Of a stretch of 64,000 nt of DNA, positions 25,515 through 34,215 are shown piece after piece. Where the stretch lies: the NCBI RefSeq assembly GCF_021458635.1, contig NZ_JAIRDQ010000005.1:186001-250000 (forward strand). Reading direction: 5' to 3'. Made by a program: the position numbers and the translations under genes. Positions within the stretch are counted from its first letter, which is position 1. Every line of letters starts with the position of its first letter. The notes under the pieces were generated by a model. That model ran no database searches, was not told where the DNA came from, and saw only the letters and a program-made list of their open reading frames with translations. The DNA is from Bradyrhizobium monzae (lineage in GTDB: Bacteria > Pseudomonadota > Alphaproteobacteria > Rhizobiales > Xanthobacteraceae).

Positions 25515-26324
25515 TTAGCCCTCGATGATGTAGACGATCTCGCGCGTCTGCGGACGGACGATGATGTACTGGCCGTGCACGAAGATCACGTCATAGCCGC
25601 GCCATTCCGGATAGATTTCGACAATCCGTGCCGGGAGCGGATGGAAACGAACGCTCGCCGGGATGGTCGTGCCGACCGCAATGTTGAAGTTGACGTTGGT
25701 CGTCTCCTCGATCTTCTCGGACTTGATCGCCGACACGATCTGGGTCCGCTTCTCCGCCGGCGGAGCGGCGGTCGCCGAGGTCGCGGCGTTGCCGGTCGTG
25801 GTCTGGGACTTGCTGTCGGTCGCAGCCGGACGGTTCTCGGCATTGTTGCTCTTGGCGGCGCCGGCCTTGTTATCCTCGGCCTTCATGTCCTTGCTGCCGG
25901 ACTTGGTCGATGATTCAGAGCTCATGCTCTTCGACTTGTCCTGGGCTGACTTGTCCTGCGCGCTCTGGGCGTGCTCACCCTTGGCCGCGCCGGCCTTCTC
26001 GTCAGCCGCGTTCTTGTTCATCGCGCCGGACTTCTCCATCCCGCCGGATTTCTCTGCCGCACCGGATTTCTCCATCGCGCCGGAGGACTTCTCTTCGCCG
26101 GACTTCATGGCGCCGCCGGCCTGACCCACGGTGCCCTTCTGCGGACTTGCGGATTCCTTGCCTGTTGCGCCATGTTCAGCGGCGCCGCCGGCCGGCTGCG
26201 AGTGCTGCATCGGCTGCGCGCCGGCGCCGCCGCTGTCATTCTTCATCGTGCCTTGTGCGTTCGCCAGACCGGTGCCGGCGATCAGTGCAATTGCGGCAAC
26301 CGAGATCATAAAGCGGTTCGACAT
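25515..26324 (-). CDS. DUF1236 domain-containing secreted protein
   Basis: A 269-residue exported protein. Signal peptide residues 1-23 (ending GLANA-QG). A long low-complexity region (about 25-190) rich in Lys, Ser, Ala, Glu and Asp contains degenerate repeats such as MEKSGA/AEKSGG/MEKSGA. The C-terminal domain (about 190-269) begins 'RTQIVSAIKSEKIEETTNVNFNIAVGTTIPASVRFHPLPARIVEIYPEWRGYDVIFVHGQYIIVRP', the DUF1236 pattern. Function unknown. It is probably periplasmic. ATG at 26324 follows GAGGAG. Confidence 0.82.
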   Translation of the reverse strand: MSNRFMISVAAIALIAGTGLANAQGTMKNDSGGAGAQPMQHSQPAGGAAEHGATGKESASPQKGTVGQAGGAMKSGEEKSSGAMEKSGAAEKSGGMEKSGAMNKNAADEKAGAAKGEHAQSAQDKSAQDKSKSMSSESSTKSGSKDMKAEDNKAGAAKSNNAENRPAATDSKSQTTTGNAATSATAAPPAEKRTQIVSAIKSEKIEETTNVNFNIAVGTTIPASVRFHPLPARIVEIYPEWRGYDVIFVHGQYIIVRPQTREIVYIIEG

Positions 26325-26478
26325 TGAATTCTCCTCAGGTGTTTCTTTGCGTCATTGCCCGCGCCGACAACGGGAGGAGGTGTCACTTGTTCCGAAACAT
26401 CTCCTGTTCCGCAGGATTTGTTTGTTGAACGCCAGGTGAACGAGCTTGCAGGATTGCGCCAAGGTTTGGCGCAAAAGG

Positions 26479-26508
26479 AAAAGGCCGGCTTTTCAGCCGG
26501 CCTTTTCG
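26479..26508 (-). terminator. Bidirectional intrinsic terminator after the DsbA-like gene
   Basis: AAAAGGCCGGCTTTTCAGCCGGCCTTTT: a nine-base GC stem with T runs on both strands. It lies 25 bases past the minus-strand DsbA-like gene. Confidence 0.8.
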
Positions 26509-26532
26509 CATGCGTAACGTTGTGGAGCGTGG

Positions 26533-27300
26533 TCAGCAGGTCGCTTTGCCGCAGCGGGCAACGCCGATCTTTTCCTTGAGGCCGTCGAGGCCGACGGCGC
26601 CGACCACAATCTGCTTGCCGATCACGTAGCTCGGCGTGCCGTTCATGCCCATCGCTTCGGCGAGCTTGAAATTCTCCTCGATGGTGGCGCGCACCTCGGG
26701 GCTCGCGATGTCCTTCTCGATCTTCGCGGTGTCGAGGCCGGCTTCCTTGGCCGCCTGCATCGCGCGTGCCTTGTCGGCGGCGCCACGACCACCGAGCAGC
26801 TTCTGGTGGAAGTCGAGATATTTCTTGCCGGAGGGATCCTGCATGCGCACGGCGACCGCGACCTGTGCGGCCTCGACCGAACCCTGACTCAGCACCGGAA
26901 ACTCCTTCAGCACGACCTTCAGCTTGGGATCGGCCTTCATCAGGTCGAGCATGTCGCCCATCGCGCGCTTGCAGTAGCCGCAATTGTAATCGAAGAACTC
27001 GACGAAGGTGACGTCGCCGTCCTTGTTGCCGAGCACGACCTGGCGCGGCGAGTTGAAGATCGCATCCGAGTTCTGCGCGATGCTGGCCTCGTGCTTCTTC
27101 GTTTCGGCATCGGCCTGGCGCTTGCTGAGCTCGGTCATGGCCTCCTCGAGCACCTCGGGATGGCTGACGAGGTAGTTCTTGATGATTGCCTCGATGTCGG
27201 TGCGCTGGGCATCCGAGAAGCTGTCGGCCGAAGCCGGTCCCGTTGCGCCGAAGATGGCAAGCGCAAACAGCGCGGGAGCAAGCAGGCGCAGCGAAGGCAT
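26533..27300 (-). CDS. DsbA family thiol:disulfide oxidoreductase (Com1-like)
   Basis: A 255-residue periplasmic protein. Signal peptide residues 1-25 ending GPASA-DS. A helical N-terminal region (30-80) is followed by a thioredoxin-like DsbA domain with active site CGYCKR near residue 108 in FFDYNCGYCKRAM and the cis-Pro loop 'GMNGTPSYVIG' near 220. Two more cysteines lie in the CGKATC end. It probably oxidises or isomerises disulfides in exported proteins. ATG at 27300 has AGAGGA seven bases upstream; a TTG two codons earlier is less likely. Confidence 0.88.
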   Translation of the reverse strand: MPSLRLLAPALFALAIFGATGPASADSFSDAQRTDIEAIIKNYLVSHPEVLEEAMTELSKRQADAETKKHEASIAQNSDAIFNSPRQVVLGNKDGDVTFVEFFDYNCGYCKRAMGDMLDLMKADPKLKVVLKEFPVLSQGSVEAAQVAVAVRMQDPSGKKYLDFHQKLLGGRGAADKARAMQAAKEAGLDTAKIEKDIASPEVRATIEENFKLAEAMGMNGTPSYVIGKQIVVGAVGLDGLKEKIGVARCGKATC

Positions 27301-27411
27301 TGGCAAATCCTCTTATCCAGAGCAGGTGTCGAAAACGTCCCGGCGGACTTAATCGCAGTGTCGTGACGTCATAGTGGCGGATGTCGTGATCAGGTTAGTG
27401 TCGTGATCAGG

Positions 27412-28815
27412 CTAGTTGCGCGGCGGTTTAGACGCCACGATGTCGTCGGCCTTGACCCATCCGGGCGTGCCGACGGCGAAACGGGTTTTCGCGCGCGTGG
27501 CGAGCTCGCGAGCGGTCTTGTTGTCGCCGCGCAAGTAGGCGGCCTGGGCGGAGGCGAGATCCGCCTCTGCATAGTCTCCCTTTCGGCCATAGGCCATCGC
27601 GAGCTGCATGTAGCCGAGAGGGGCCTCGGGCTCCCGCGCCACTGCGGCACGGAGAATCCGAACGGCGTCGTCCGTGTAGGCCTTATTATCGGTTCCAACC
27701 AGTGCCTGCCCAAGTAACATCTCGATGAGGGGCGCATTGTTCGAGAGTGCGACAGCCTTGCGCAGGGGGGCGATCGCGTCGGCCGGCTTGCCGCTCTCCA
27801 GCAGGGCCTGGCCGCGGACCTCGTAGAAGTACGGGTTGTTCGGCTGCACCGCGATCAGCGCGTCGATCTGCGTCAGCGCGCTGCGCAAATCGCCATGCAG
27901 ATAGGTGCTGATGGCGCGGGCATAGCGCGCCGGCATGCTGTCATTAGTCAGGGGATAGCGGCGGTACACCAGCTCCGGCCGCTCCATGAAGGCGGAAACC
28001 TTGGCGCGCACCATGTCGTGGCGGAGCTGCAGCGCGGGATCGTCCTTCTTGTCCCAATAAGGGCTGGTGCTGGCGAACTCCTGAAGCGCTGCGACGCGCT
28101 CTGCGGGCATCGGGTGCGATTGCAGATAGGGATCGGCGCCGCGTGCCGCGAACAGGCTCTCGCTGGTGAAGCGCTTGAAGGTCTCGTACATGCCCTTCGG
28201 CGACTGCTGGGTCGCGGTCAGGAATTTCACGCCGGCGCGGTCTGCGTTCTCTTCCTGCTGGCGCTGGTAGGATAGCAACGAGCGGCGGATCATTTCCTGC
28301 GGTCCGGCGATCGCGGCCGCGCCGGCATTGGCGAGCCCGTTATTGCTATTGCTGGAGCCGCGGCTCGCACCCGCTACGAGCGCGCCGGCGCCGAGCAGCA
28401 TGGCGATGATCATCTGGGTCTGGGCATTGGCGAGCTGCTCGCGCAGCTTGGACAGATGGCCGCCGGCCAGATGCCCGGTCTCGTGGGCGAGCACGCCGAT
28501 CAGCTGGTTCGGCGTCTCCGACTGCAGGATCGCGCCGTAATTGACGAAGATGCGGCGGCCATCGGCGACGAACGCGTTGAACGAGCTGTCGTTGATGATC
28601 ACCATCTGGATGTTCTGCTTCTCCAGGCCGGCAACCCGCAGGATCGGGCGCGTATATTCGCGCAACAGCTGCTCGGTTTCGGTGTCGCGCAGGACCGGCG
28701 GTCCGCGGCCTTCCTGCGCCTGCGTCGCCGGGACCGGCAGCAGCGCGATCGCTGCCGCCGAGACGAGGGCGGTGAGGGCGGAGGCCTTTTTGCGCAATGC
28801 GATCTGGAGCAACAT
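27412..28815 (-). CDS. M48 family metalloprotease with TPR repeats (BepA-like)
   Basis: A 467-residue periplasmic protease/chaperone like BepA (YfgC), which helps assemble or degrade outer-membrane proteins. Signal peptide residues 1-33 ending ATQA-QE. Zinc site HETGH in VLAHETGHLAGGH near residue 115, with a downstream Glu in 'YQRQQEENADRAG' as third ligand. The C-terminal half (about 300-455) has TPR-like helix pairs ('PNNPYFYEVRGQALLESGKPADAIAPLRKAV', 'PLGYMQLAMAYGRKGDYAEADLASAQAAYLRGD'). I start at the ATG at 28815, at the signal peptide. Two direct copies of GTGTCGTGATCAGG-like sequence lie just past the stop. Confidence 0.88.
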   Translation of the reverse strand: MLLQIALRKKASALTALVSAAAIALLPVPATQAQEGRGPPVLRDTETEQLLREYTRPILRVAGLEKQNIQMVIINDSSFNAFVADGRRIFVNYGAILQSETPNQLIGVLAHETGHLAGGHLSKLREQLANAQTQMIIAMLLGAGALVAGASRGSSNSNNGLANAGAAAIAGPQEMIRRSLLSYQRQQEENADRAGVKFLTATQQSPKGMYETFKRFTSESLFAARGADPYLQSHPMPAERVAALQEFASTSPYWDKKDDPALQLRHDMVRAKVSAFMERPELVYRRYPLTNDSMPARYARAISTYLHGDLRSALTQIDALIAVQPNNPYFYEVRGQALLESGKPADAIAPLRKAVALSNNAPLIEMLLGQALVGTDNKAYTDDAVRILRAAVAREPEAPLGYMQLAMAYGRKGDYAEADLASAQAAYLRGDNKTARELATRAKTRFAVGTPGWVKADDIVASKPPRN

Positions 28816-29003
28816 CAAACGGTCTGGGTCAAACGGGCTTTGCAAGCGGACTTGGAATGCAGCTTTTGTGATTGGTTTTGGCGATTGGCGGCGGACCGGA
28901 TACGCGATATGCCCTTATGAGCCGTATAATGCGGCTAGTCTGGGGCGCAAGCGCCCGTTTTCCGGACCGAACGGACCGGTCGGCCAGCGAATAGCAGAAA
29001 TCG

Positions 29004-30191
29004 ATGCACGATGCGACATTGAGGAACCGCGTGGGGCAGTGGCTCGAGCCCTCCCGCCGCAGTGATGTTCCCCCGTTCATGGTAATGGACGTGATGGCCG
29101 CGGCGGCCCGGATCGAGGCGGACGGCGGCGATGTCATTCACATGGAGGTCGGCCAACCCGCGGCCGGCGCGCCGAAGACCGCAATCGCGGCGGCGCAGGC
29201 CGCGCTGTCTGCGGGGCGGATCGACTACACCTCGGCGCTCGGCATCCCCTCCTTACGTGAGCGCATCGCGCGGCATTATCGCGATGCCTATGGCTGTGCC
29301 GTCAGCCCGGAGCGAATCGTGGTGACCACGGGCTCCTCCGGCGGGTTCATCCTGGCCTTCCTGTCGATGTTCGAGCCCGGCGATCGCGTCGCGGTGACAG
29401 TGCCGGGCTATCCGCCGTACCGTCACATCCTCACCGCGCTCGGCTGCGAGCCGGTGCTGATCGAGACCACCGACGAGACGCGTCACGCGCTGACCGGCGA
29501 GGCGCTGCTCGCCGTCCATCGCAAGGCGCCGCTGAAGGGTGTGCTGGTCGGCAGCCCCGCCAATCCGACGGGAACGATGATGTCGCGCGAGGCGCTCGCC
29601 GGCCTGATCGCGGCGTCTGAGGATGCCGGCATCCGCTTCATCTCCGACGAGATCTATCACGGACTCGATTATGCATTTCCCGCTGTGACGGCGGCAGAGC
29701 TGTCTCCGCACGCACTCGTGATCAATTCGTTCTCGAAGTATTTTTGCATGACGGGCTGGCGCGTCGGCTGGATGGTCGTGCCCGAGATTCTGGTGCGGCC
29801 GATCGAGCGGCTGCAGCAGAACCTCTCGATCTCGGTGCCGTCGCTGTCGCAGATCGCGGCCGAAGCCGCCTTCGACGGTGCGGCCGAGATGGAGGAGATC
29901 AAGCACGGCTACCAGGAAAACCGGCGCATCCTGATCGAGGGATTGCCCAAGGCGGGCCTCAGCAAATTCCTGCCCGCGGATGGCGCGTTCTATCTCTATG
30001 CCGACGTCTCGGACTTCACGTCCGATAGTTTCGAGTTCGCCAAGCAGATGCTGGAGAAGGCCCACGTTGCGGCAACGCCGGGCGTCGATTTCGATCCGAT
30101 CCATGGCCGCTCGTTCATCCGATTCTCCTATGCGCGCTCGGCTGCCGAGATGCGGGAGGCAGTTGACCGGATCGCTCACTGGCTTAAATAG
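29004..30191 (+). CDS. Class I/II pyridoxal-phosphate aminotransferase
   Basis: A 395-residue fold-type I aminotransferase of the aspartate/alanine group. 'HMEVGQPAAGAP' near residue 50, 'YTSALGIPSLRERIARHY', 'TTGSSGGFILAF' for the phosphate cup, 'GSPANPTGTMM' with the Asn, 'FISDEIYHGLDY' with the Asp and Tyr, and the Schiff-base lysine in 'INSFSKYFCMTGWRVGWMV' near residue 246. The terminal Arg that binds the substrate carboxylate is in 'SFIRFSYARS'. Exact amino-acid substrate cannot be told. It is followed 33 bases later by bioY. Confidence 0.92.
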   Translation: MHDATLRNRVGQWLEPSRRSDVPPFMVMDVMAAAARIEADGGDVIHMEVGQPAAGAPKTAIAAAQAALSAGRIDYTSALGIPSLRERIARHYRDAYGCAVSPERIVVTTGSSGGFILAFLSMFEPGDRVAVTVPGYPPYRHILTALGCEPVLIETTDETRHALTGEALLAVHRKAPLKGVLVGSPANPTGTMMSREALAGLIAASEDAGIRFISDEIYHGLDYAFPAVTAAELSPHALVINSFSKYFCMTGWRVGWMVVPEILVRPIERLQQNLSISVPSLSQIAAEAAFDGAAEMEEIKHGYQENRRILIEGLPKAGLSKFLPADGAFYLYADVSDFTSDSFEFAKQMLEKAHVAATPGVDFDPIHGRSFIRFSYARSAAEMREAVDRIAHWLK

Positions 30192-30224
30192 CCGCCAGTT
30201 TCGAACAGCCTTCCGGAGTGCATC

Positions 30225-30839
30225 TTGTCTGACCGAACCGTCCAGTCCGCCGCCACGTCGCATTCTCCTCTTGCCGCAGTGATGTGGCCGACCCGACCGG
30301 GTGAGACCGTCGGCGCCTTGCGCGCCGTCGTCCTGGTGGGACTCGGCTCCGCGCTGATGGCGTTGTCGGCCAAGGTGAACCTGCCGCTGCCCTACGTGCC
30401 CATGACGTTGCAGACCCTGGTCGTGCTGATGATCGGCGCGGCCTATGGCTGGCGCCTTGGCAGCGCAACCATGATCGCTTACCTCGCCGAAGGCGCGATG
30501 GGCCTGCCGGTGTTCGCCGGTCCGGTCGGTGGAATCGCACCGCTGATCGGTCCCACCGCCGGTTATCTCTATGGCTTCGTGCTGGCTGCCTTCGTCATCG
30601 GCTGGTTCGCCGAACGAGGCTGGGATCGCAACGTCGTGCTGCTGTTCGCGGCCATGGCGGTCGGCCATGTCGTGATTTTCATCGCCGGTTTCGGCTGGCT
30701 GGCCTACGGCATCGGCCTTGGCGCAAATAAGGCTTGGCTGGTTGGCGTCGCGCCGTTCATTGCGGCCTCCGTGGTCAAGAATGCGCTAGGCGCTGCGCTG
30801 ATGCCGGCGGCGCGACGGATCGTCGATCGCCGCGGCTAG
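30225..30839 (+). CDS. bioY: Biotin transporter BioY
   Basis: A 204-residue inner-membrane S-component for biotin uptake with six hydrophobic segments. Hallmarks: 'ALMALSAKVNLPLPYVPMTLQTLVVLMIGAAYGWRLGSATMIAYLAEGAMGLPVFAG' and 'GPTAGYLYGF'. Start is TTG at 30225 with CGGAG upstream. No energising genes (bioM/bioN) are adjacent, so it either works alone or shares an ECF module encoded elsewhere. Biotin is the cofactor of AccB, encoded 6 kb away. Possibly transcribed with the aminotransferase gene. Confidence 0.93.
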   Translation: MSDRTVQSAATSHSPLAAVMWPTRPGETVGALRAVVLVGLGSALMALSAKVNLPLPYVPMTLQTLVVLMIGAAYGWRLGSATMIAYLAEGAMGLPVFAGPVGGIAPLIGPTAGYLYGFVLAAFVIGWFAERGWDRNVVLLFAAMAVGHVVIFIAGFGWLAYGIGLGANKAWLVGVAPFIAASVVKNALGAALMPAARRIVDRRG

Positions 30840-30922
30840 ATTTCACTGTACGGAATGTTCCAATTGACAGGGCCGGCCAAGTTGATCTTGGCTGGCTCTG
30901 AATTTTGAGGGGGAGTGAAACA

Positions 30923-32257
30923 ATGACAACGACAACAATGACCGGCGCGCCAGCCGCACCGAGCGCCGCCAAGCCGTGGTATAAAATTCTCTACGTCCAG
31001 GTGCTGATCGCCATCGTGCTCGGCGCGATCGTCGGCTGGCTCTGGCCGACGGTTGCTACCAACGACTGGATCAAGGCACTCGGTGACGGCTTCATCAAGC
31101 TGATCAAGATGGTGATCGCGCCGATCATCTTCTGCACCGTGGTCTCCGGTATCGCGCACATCCAGGATGCCAAGAAAGTCGGCCGCATCGGCGTCAAGGC
31201 GCTGGTTTATTTCGAGATCGTCTCCACCTTCGCGCTCGTCATCGGCCTCATCATCGGCAACGTCGTGAAGCCGGGCGCTGGCTTTGGCAATGCTGCCGCC
31301 AACGCGCAAGCGGTCGCCAATTATGCCAAGCAGGCCGAAGGCCAGAAGTCGGTCGACTTCATCCTGCACATCATTCCCGACACCGTGGTCGGCGCCTTCG
31401 CGCAAGGCGAGATCCTCCAGGTGCTGCTGTTCTCGGTGCTGTTCGGCTTTGCGATCATGGGTCTTGGCGAGCGTGGGCATGTGATCCGCGGCTTCATCGA
31501 CGACGCCGCGCATGCGGTGTTCGGCGTCATCTCCATCGTGATGCGCGCCGCACCGCTCGGTGCGTTCGGTGCGATGGCCTACACCATCGGCAAGTTCGGC
31601 ACCGGTGCGATCCTCAATCTGATGGGCCTGATCGCGACGTTCTATTTGACCGCGGCGCTGTTCGTGATCGTGGTGCTCGGCACCATCGCGCGGTTTGCAG
31701 GGTTCTCGATCTTCAGGTTCCTGGCCTACATCAAGGACGAGCTGCTGATCGTGCTCGGCACCTCGTCGTCGGAAAGCGCGCTGCCATCCCTGATGGAGAA
31801 GCTGGAACGGCTCGGTTGCTCGAAGTCGGTGGTCGGTCTGGTGGTGCCCACGGGTTATTCGTTCAACCTCGACGGCACCAACATCTACATGACGCTGGCG
31901 ACCCTGTTCATCGCACAGGCGCTCGGCTTCGATCTCACCTTCGGCCAGCAGCTCACGATCCTCGTGGTGGCGATGCTGACCTCGAAGGGGGCCTCCGGCA
32001 TCACCGGTGCGGGCTTCATCACGCTGGCCGCGACGCTCGCCGTGGTCGATCCCCGGCTCGTGCCGGGCATGGCGATCGTGCTCGGCATCGACAAGTTCAT
32101 GAGCGAGTGCCGCGCACTCACCAATCTCTGCGGCAACGGTGTGGCCTGCGTGATCGTCGCCTGGTGGGAGGGCGAGCTCGATCGCGACAAGCTCAATGCG
32201 CGATTGAGCCAGCAGATCGATCCGACCGACCTCGAGACCGCGGTCACGACGGACTGA
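30923..32257 (+). CDS. dctA: C4-dicarboxylate:cation symporter DctA
   Basis: A 444-residue DAACS-family transporter that brings succinate, malate and fumarate into the cell; it is essential for nitrogen-fixing nodules in rhizobia. Motifs: 'LYVQVLIAIVLGAIVGWLWP', 'IKMVIAPIIFCTVVSGIAH', the serine-rich re-entrant loop 'LIVLGTSSSESALPSLMEKLERLG', 'GYSFNLDGTNIYMTLATLFIAQA', 'SKGASGITGAGFITLAATLA' and 'DKFMSECRALTNLCGNGVA'. ATG at 30923 has GGGGGAG six bases upstream. No dctB/dctD regulators lie beside it. Confidence 0.95.
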   Translation: MTTTTMTGAPAAPSAAKPWYKILYVQVLIAIVLGAIVGWLWPTVATNDWIKALGDGFIKLIKMVIAPIIFCTVVSGIAHIQDAKKVGRIGVKALVYFEIVSTFALVIGLIIGNVVKPGAGFGNAAANAQAVANYAKQAEGQKSVDFILHIIPDTVVGAFAQGEILQVLLFSVLFGFAIMGLGERGHVIRGFIDDAAHAVFGVISIVMRAAPLGAFGAMAYTIGKFGTGAILNLMGLIATFYLTAALFVIVVLGTIARFAGFSIFRFLAYIKDELLIVLGTSSSESALPSLMEKLERLGCSKSVVGLVVPTGYSFNLDGTNIYMTLATLFIAQALGFDLTFGQQLTILVVAMLTSKGASGITGAGFITLAATLAVVDPRLVPGMAIVLGIDKFMSECRALTNLCGNGVACVIVAWWEGELDRDKLNARLSQQIDPTDLETAVTTD

Positions 32258-32290
32258 TCTGCAAGCTGCATCGCGCGGCGTAATGCGCCG

Positions 32291-33169
32291 TCAGGCCTTG
32301 AAGTAATAGGGCTGGTCGAGATCCTCGATCAGCCCTTTTTCTTTCGGCGCCCAGCCGAGCAGGGCGCGTGTCTTCGCGCTCGATGTCGGCACGTCGACAC
32401 CGGCAAATTGCGCGAACCAGCCGAAATGTTCGGCCGCTTCGTCCTGCGATTTCGAGACCACTGGCACACCGAGTCTTTTGCCGATGACCTCGGCAATCGT
32501 CTTGAACGGGATGCCTTCCTCGGCGAGCGCATGATAGCGCGGTGCGGTTGCGCCTTGCTCGAGCGCCAGCCTGTAAACGCGCGCCGCATCGAAGCGGTGC
32601 CCGGCGGGCCAGCGGTTCATGCCGTCGCCAATATAAGCCGCCACGCCTTTCTGGCGGGCGAGGTTGATCAGGATCGGGACAAAGCCGTGGTCGCCTTCGC
32701 CATGCGTCGTTGGCGGCAGTCGCACCGCAGCGGCGCGGACGCCGGCCAGCGAGAGCGCGGTCGATTCCGACACGCGTGGGAAGCCGTGTGCCGCCTCGTC
32801 ATCCTCGGTCGCGAGACGTCCAGGCGCGAGTAGCGCCACGCCGGAGGTGACGATGAGCGGGCGGTCAGAGCCCGTGAGTTCTTCACCGAGCGCGACGATG
32901 GCGCGGCGGTCGAGCTCGCAATTGTCCAAAAATTTCGAGAAGTCGTGGTTGAAGCCGAGATGCAGCACGCCATCGGAGCCGGCGGCGCCGCTGCGCAAGG
33001 AGGCGTGGTCCTCCAGCGAGCCGCGGTGGACCTTTGCCCCCATTGCGGCGAGCGATGCGGCACCCGCATCGGAGCGGGCGAGGCCGGTGACGCTATGGCC
33101 GGCGGCGATCAGGTCGGCAACAACGGCAGAGCCGACGAAGCCGGTGGCGCCAGTGACGAATACACGCAT
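32291..33169 (-). CDS. NAD(P)-dependent epimerase/dehydratase-like SDR
   Basis: A 292-residue extended short-chain dehydrogenase/reductase. Rossmann signature VTGATGFVGSAVV at the N-terminus and 'VLHLGFNHDFSKF' further on. Closest in type to atypical SDRs annotated as NAD-dependent epimerases or NmrA/3-beta-HSD-like oxidoreductases. The usual YxxxK catalytic pair is not evident; around the expected place I see 'RVSESTALSLAGVRAAAVRLPP'. ATG at 33169 follows GGAGA. It is divergent from an XRE regulator, with AT-rich operator-like DNA between. Confidence 0.82.
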   Translation of the reverse strand: MRVFVTGATGFVGSAVVADLIAAGHSVTGLARSDAGAASLAAMGAKVHRGSLEDHASLRSGAAGSDGVLHLGFNHDFSKFLDNCELDRRAIVALGEELTGSDRPLIVTSGVALLAPGRLATEDDEAAHGFPRVSESTALSLAGVRAAAVRLPPTTHGEGDHGFVPILINLARQKGVAAYIGDGMNRWPAGHRFDAARVYRLALEQGATAPRYHALAEEGIPFKTIAEVIGKRLGVPVVSKSQDEAAEHFGWFAQFAGVDVPTSSAKTRALLGWAPKEKGLIEDLDQPYYFKA

Positions 33170-33211
33170 GAGCAATCTCCAGGTTGGTGTGAGACAGCAT
33201 CTGCGCTAGGA

Positions 33212-33248
33212 TTATCCGGGTAAAGTAGTAATATTATCAGGGTATAAT
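33212..33248. promoter_or_regulatory. Direct-repeat operator candidate and -10 of the XRE gene
   Basis: Two 13-base direct repeats, TTATCCGGGTAAA (33212-33224) and TTATCAGGGTATA (33234-33246), spaced 22 bases apart (two helical turns) in the 89-base divergent gap. A perfect TATAAT (33243-33248) lies ten bases before the XRE start codon, implying a nearly leaderless mRNA. On the minus strand, GATAAT copies occur at the same repeats. The XRE protein is the likely binder. Confidence 0.5.
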
Positions 33249-33258
33249 AGCTAACAGG

Positions 33259-34092
33259 ATGAGCGATACCTCCAGCGAGAACCTGCTCGGGACCTATCTG
33301 AAAGACCGCCGGACCCGGCTCGACGCGGCTGCCTTCGGCTTCGGCGGTAGTCGCCGGCGTACGCCGGGGCTGCGGCGCGAGGAGGTCGCGCAGCGGGCCA
33401 ATATCAGCCCGACCTGGTACACCTGGCTGGAGCAGGGCCGCGGTGGCGCGCCGTCGGCCGACGTGCTCGACCGCATCGCCGCCGCGCTGATGCTGACCGA
33501 TGTCGAGCGCGAGCATCTGTTCCTGATCGGGCTCGGCCGTCCGCCCGAAGTCCGTTACCAGGCAAGTGAGGGCGTCTCGCCACGGCTTCAGCGCGTGCTC
33601 GATGCGCTGGAGACCAGCCCCGCCATCATCAGGACCGCGATCTGGGACGTCGTCGCCTGGAATCGCGCGGCGACGCTCGTGCTGACCGACTATTCAAAAC
33701 TTCCGCCGGAACGGCGCAACATCCTGCGGCTGATCTTCAGCGAGCCCAACATCCGGGCCGCGCAATATGATTGGGACAGCGTGGCCCGCTTCGTGGTCGC
33801 GGCGTTCCGGGCGGACGCGGCGCGCGCCGGCGCGGTCTCGCATGTCGCCGACTTCGTCGACGAGATGTGTCGCCAGAGTCCCGAGTTCGCGAGGCTGTGG
33901 GCCGACAACGACGTCCGCAACTATGGCGAGGGCGTCAAGCATCTGCGCCATCCCGTCCTCGGTCCGATCGCGTTCGAATATTCGGCGTTCTCGGTCGACG
34001 GCCGGCCCGATCTCGGCATGGTCGTCTACAACCCGGCGACGCCGGAGCATTCCGAGCGGATCAGAAAAATTCTGGCCACGCAGATCGACTGA
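33259..34092 (+). CDS. XRE-type regulator with MmyB-like ligand domain
   Basis: A 277-residue transcription regulator. N-terminal helix-turn-helix (about 10-75) with 'RTPGLRREEVAQRANISPTWYTWLEQGR', typical of the family; C-terminal MmyB-like PAS-fold domain (about 105-270) with 'IWDVVAWNRAATLVLTDYSKLPPERRNILRLIFSEP' and 'HPVLGPIAFEYSAFSVDGRPDLGMVVYNP'. Such proteins commonly repress a divergent oxidoreductase gene until a small molecule binds, which fits the SDR gene next door. Confidence 0.9.
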   Translation: MSDTSSENLLGTYLKDRRTRLDAAAFGFGGSRRRTPGLRREEVAQRANISPTWYTWLEQGRGGAPSADVLDRIAAALMLTDVEREHLFLIGLGRPPEVRYQASEGVSPRLQRVLDALETSPAIIRTAIWDVVAWNRAATLVLTDYSKLPPERRNILRLIFSEPNIRAAQYDWDSVARFVVAAFRADAARAGAVSHVADFVDEMCRQSPEFARLWADNDVRNYGEGVKHLRHPVLGPIAFEYSAFSVDGRPDLGMVVYNPATPEHSERIRKILATQID

Positions 34093-34215
34093 CGGAATTC
34101 GCGGCCTCGCGCGTTTAACCGGCATCTCTGATGTCGGGGGCGGTGATATCGTGGGCGATGACCCGCTGATGCTTCTGACGGCTGCGCTCTCAGTGCTCGC
34201 CGCGAAAGCGGAGAG

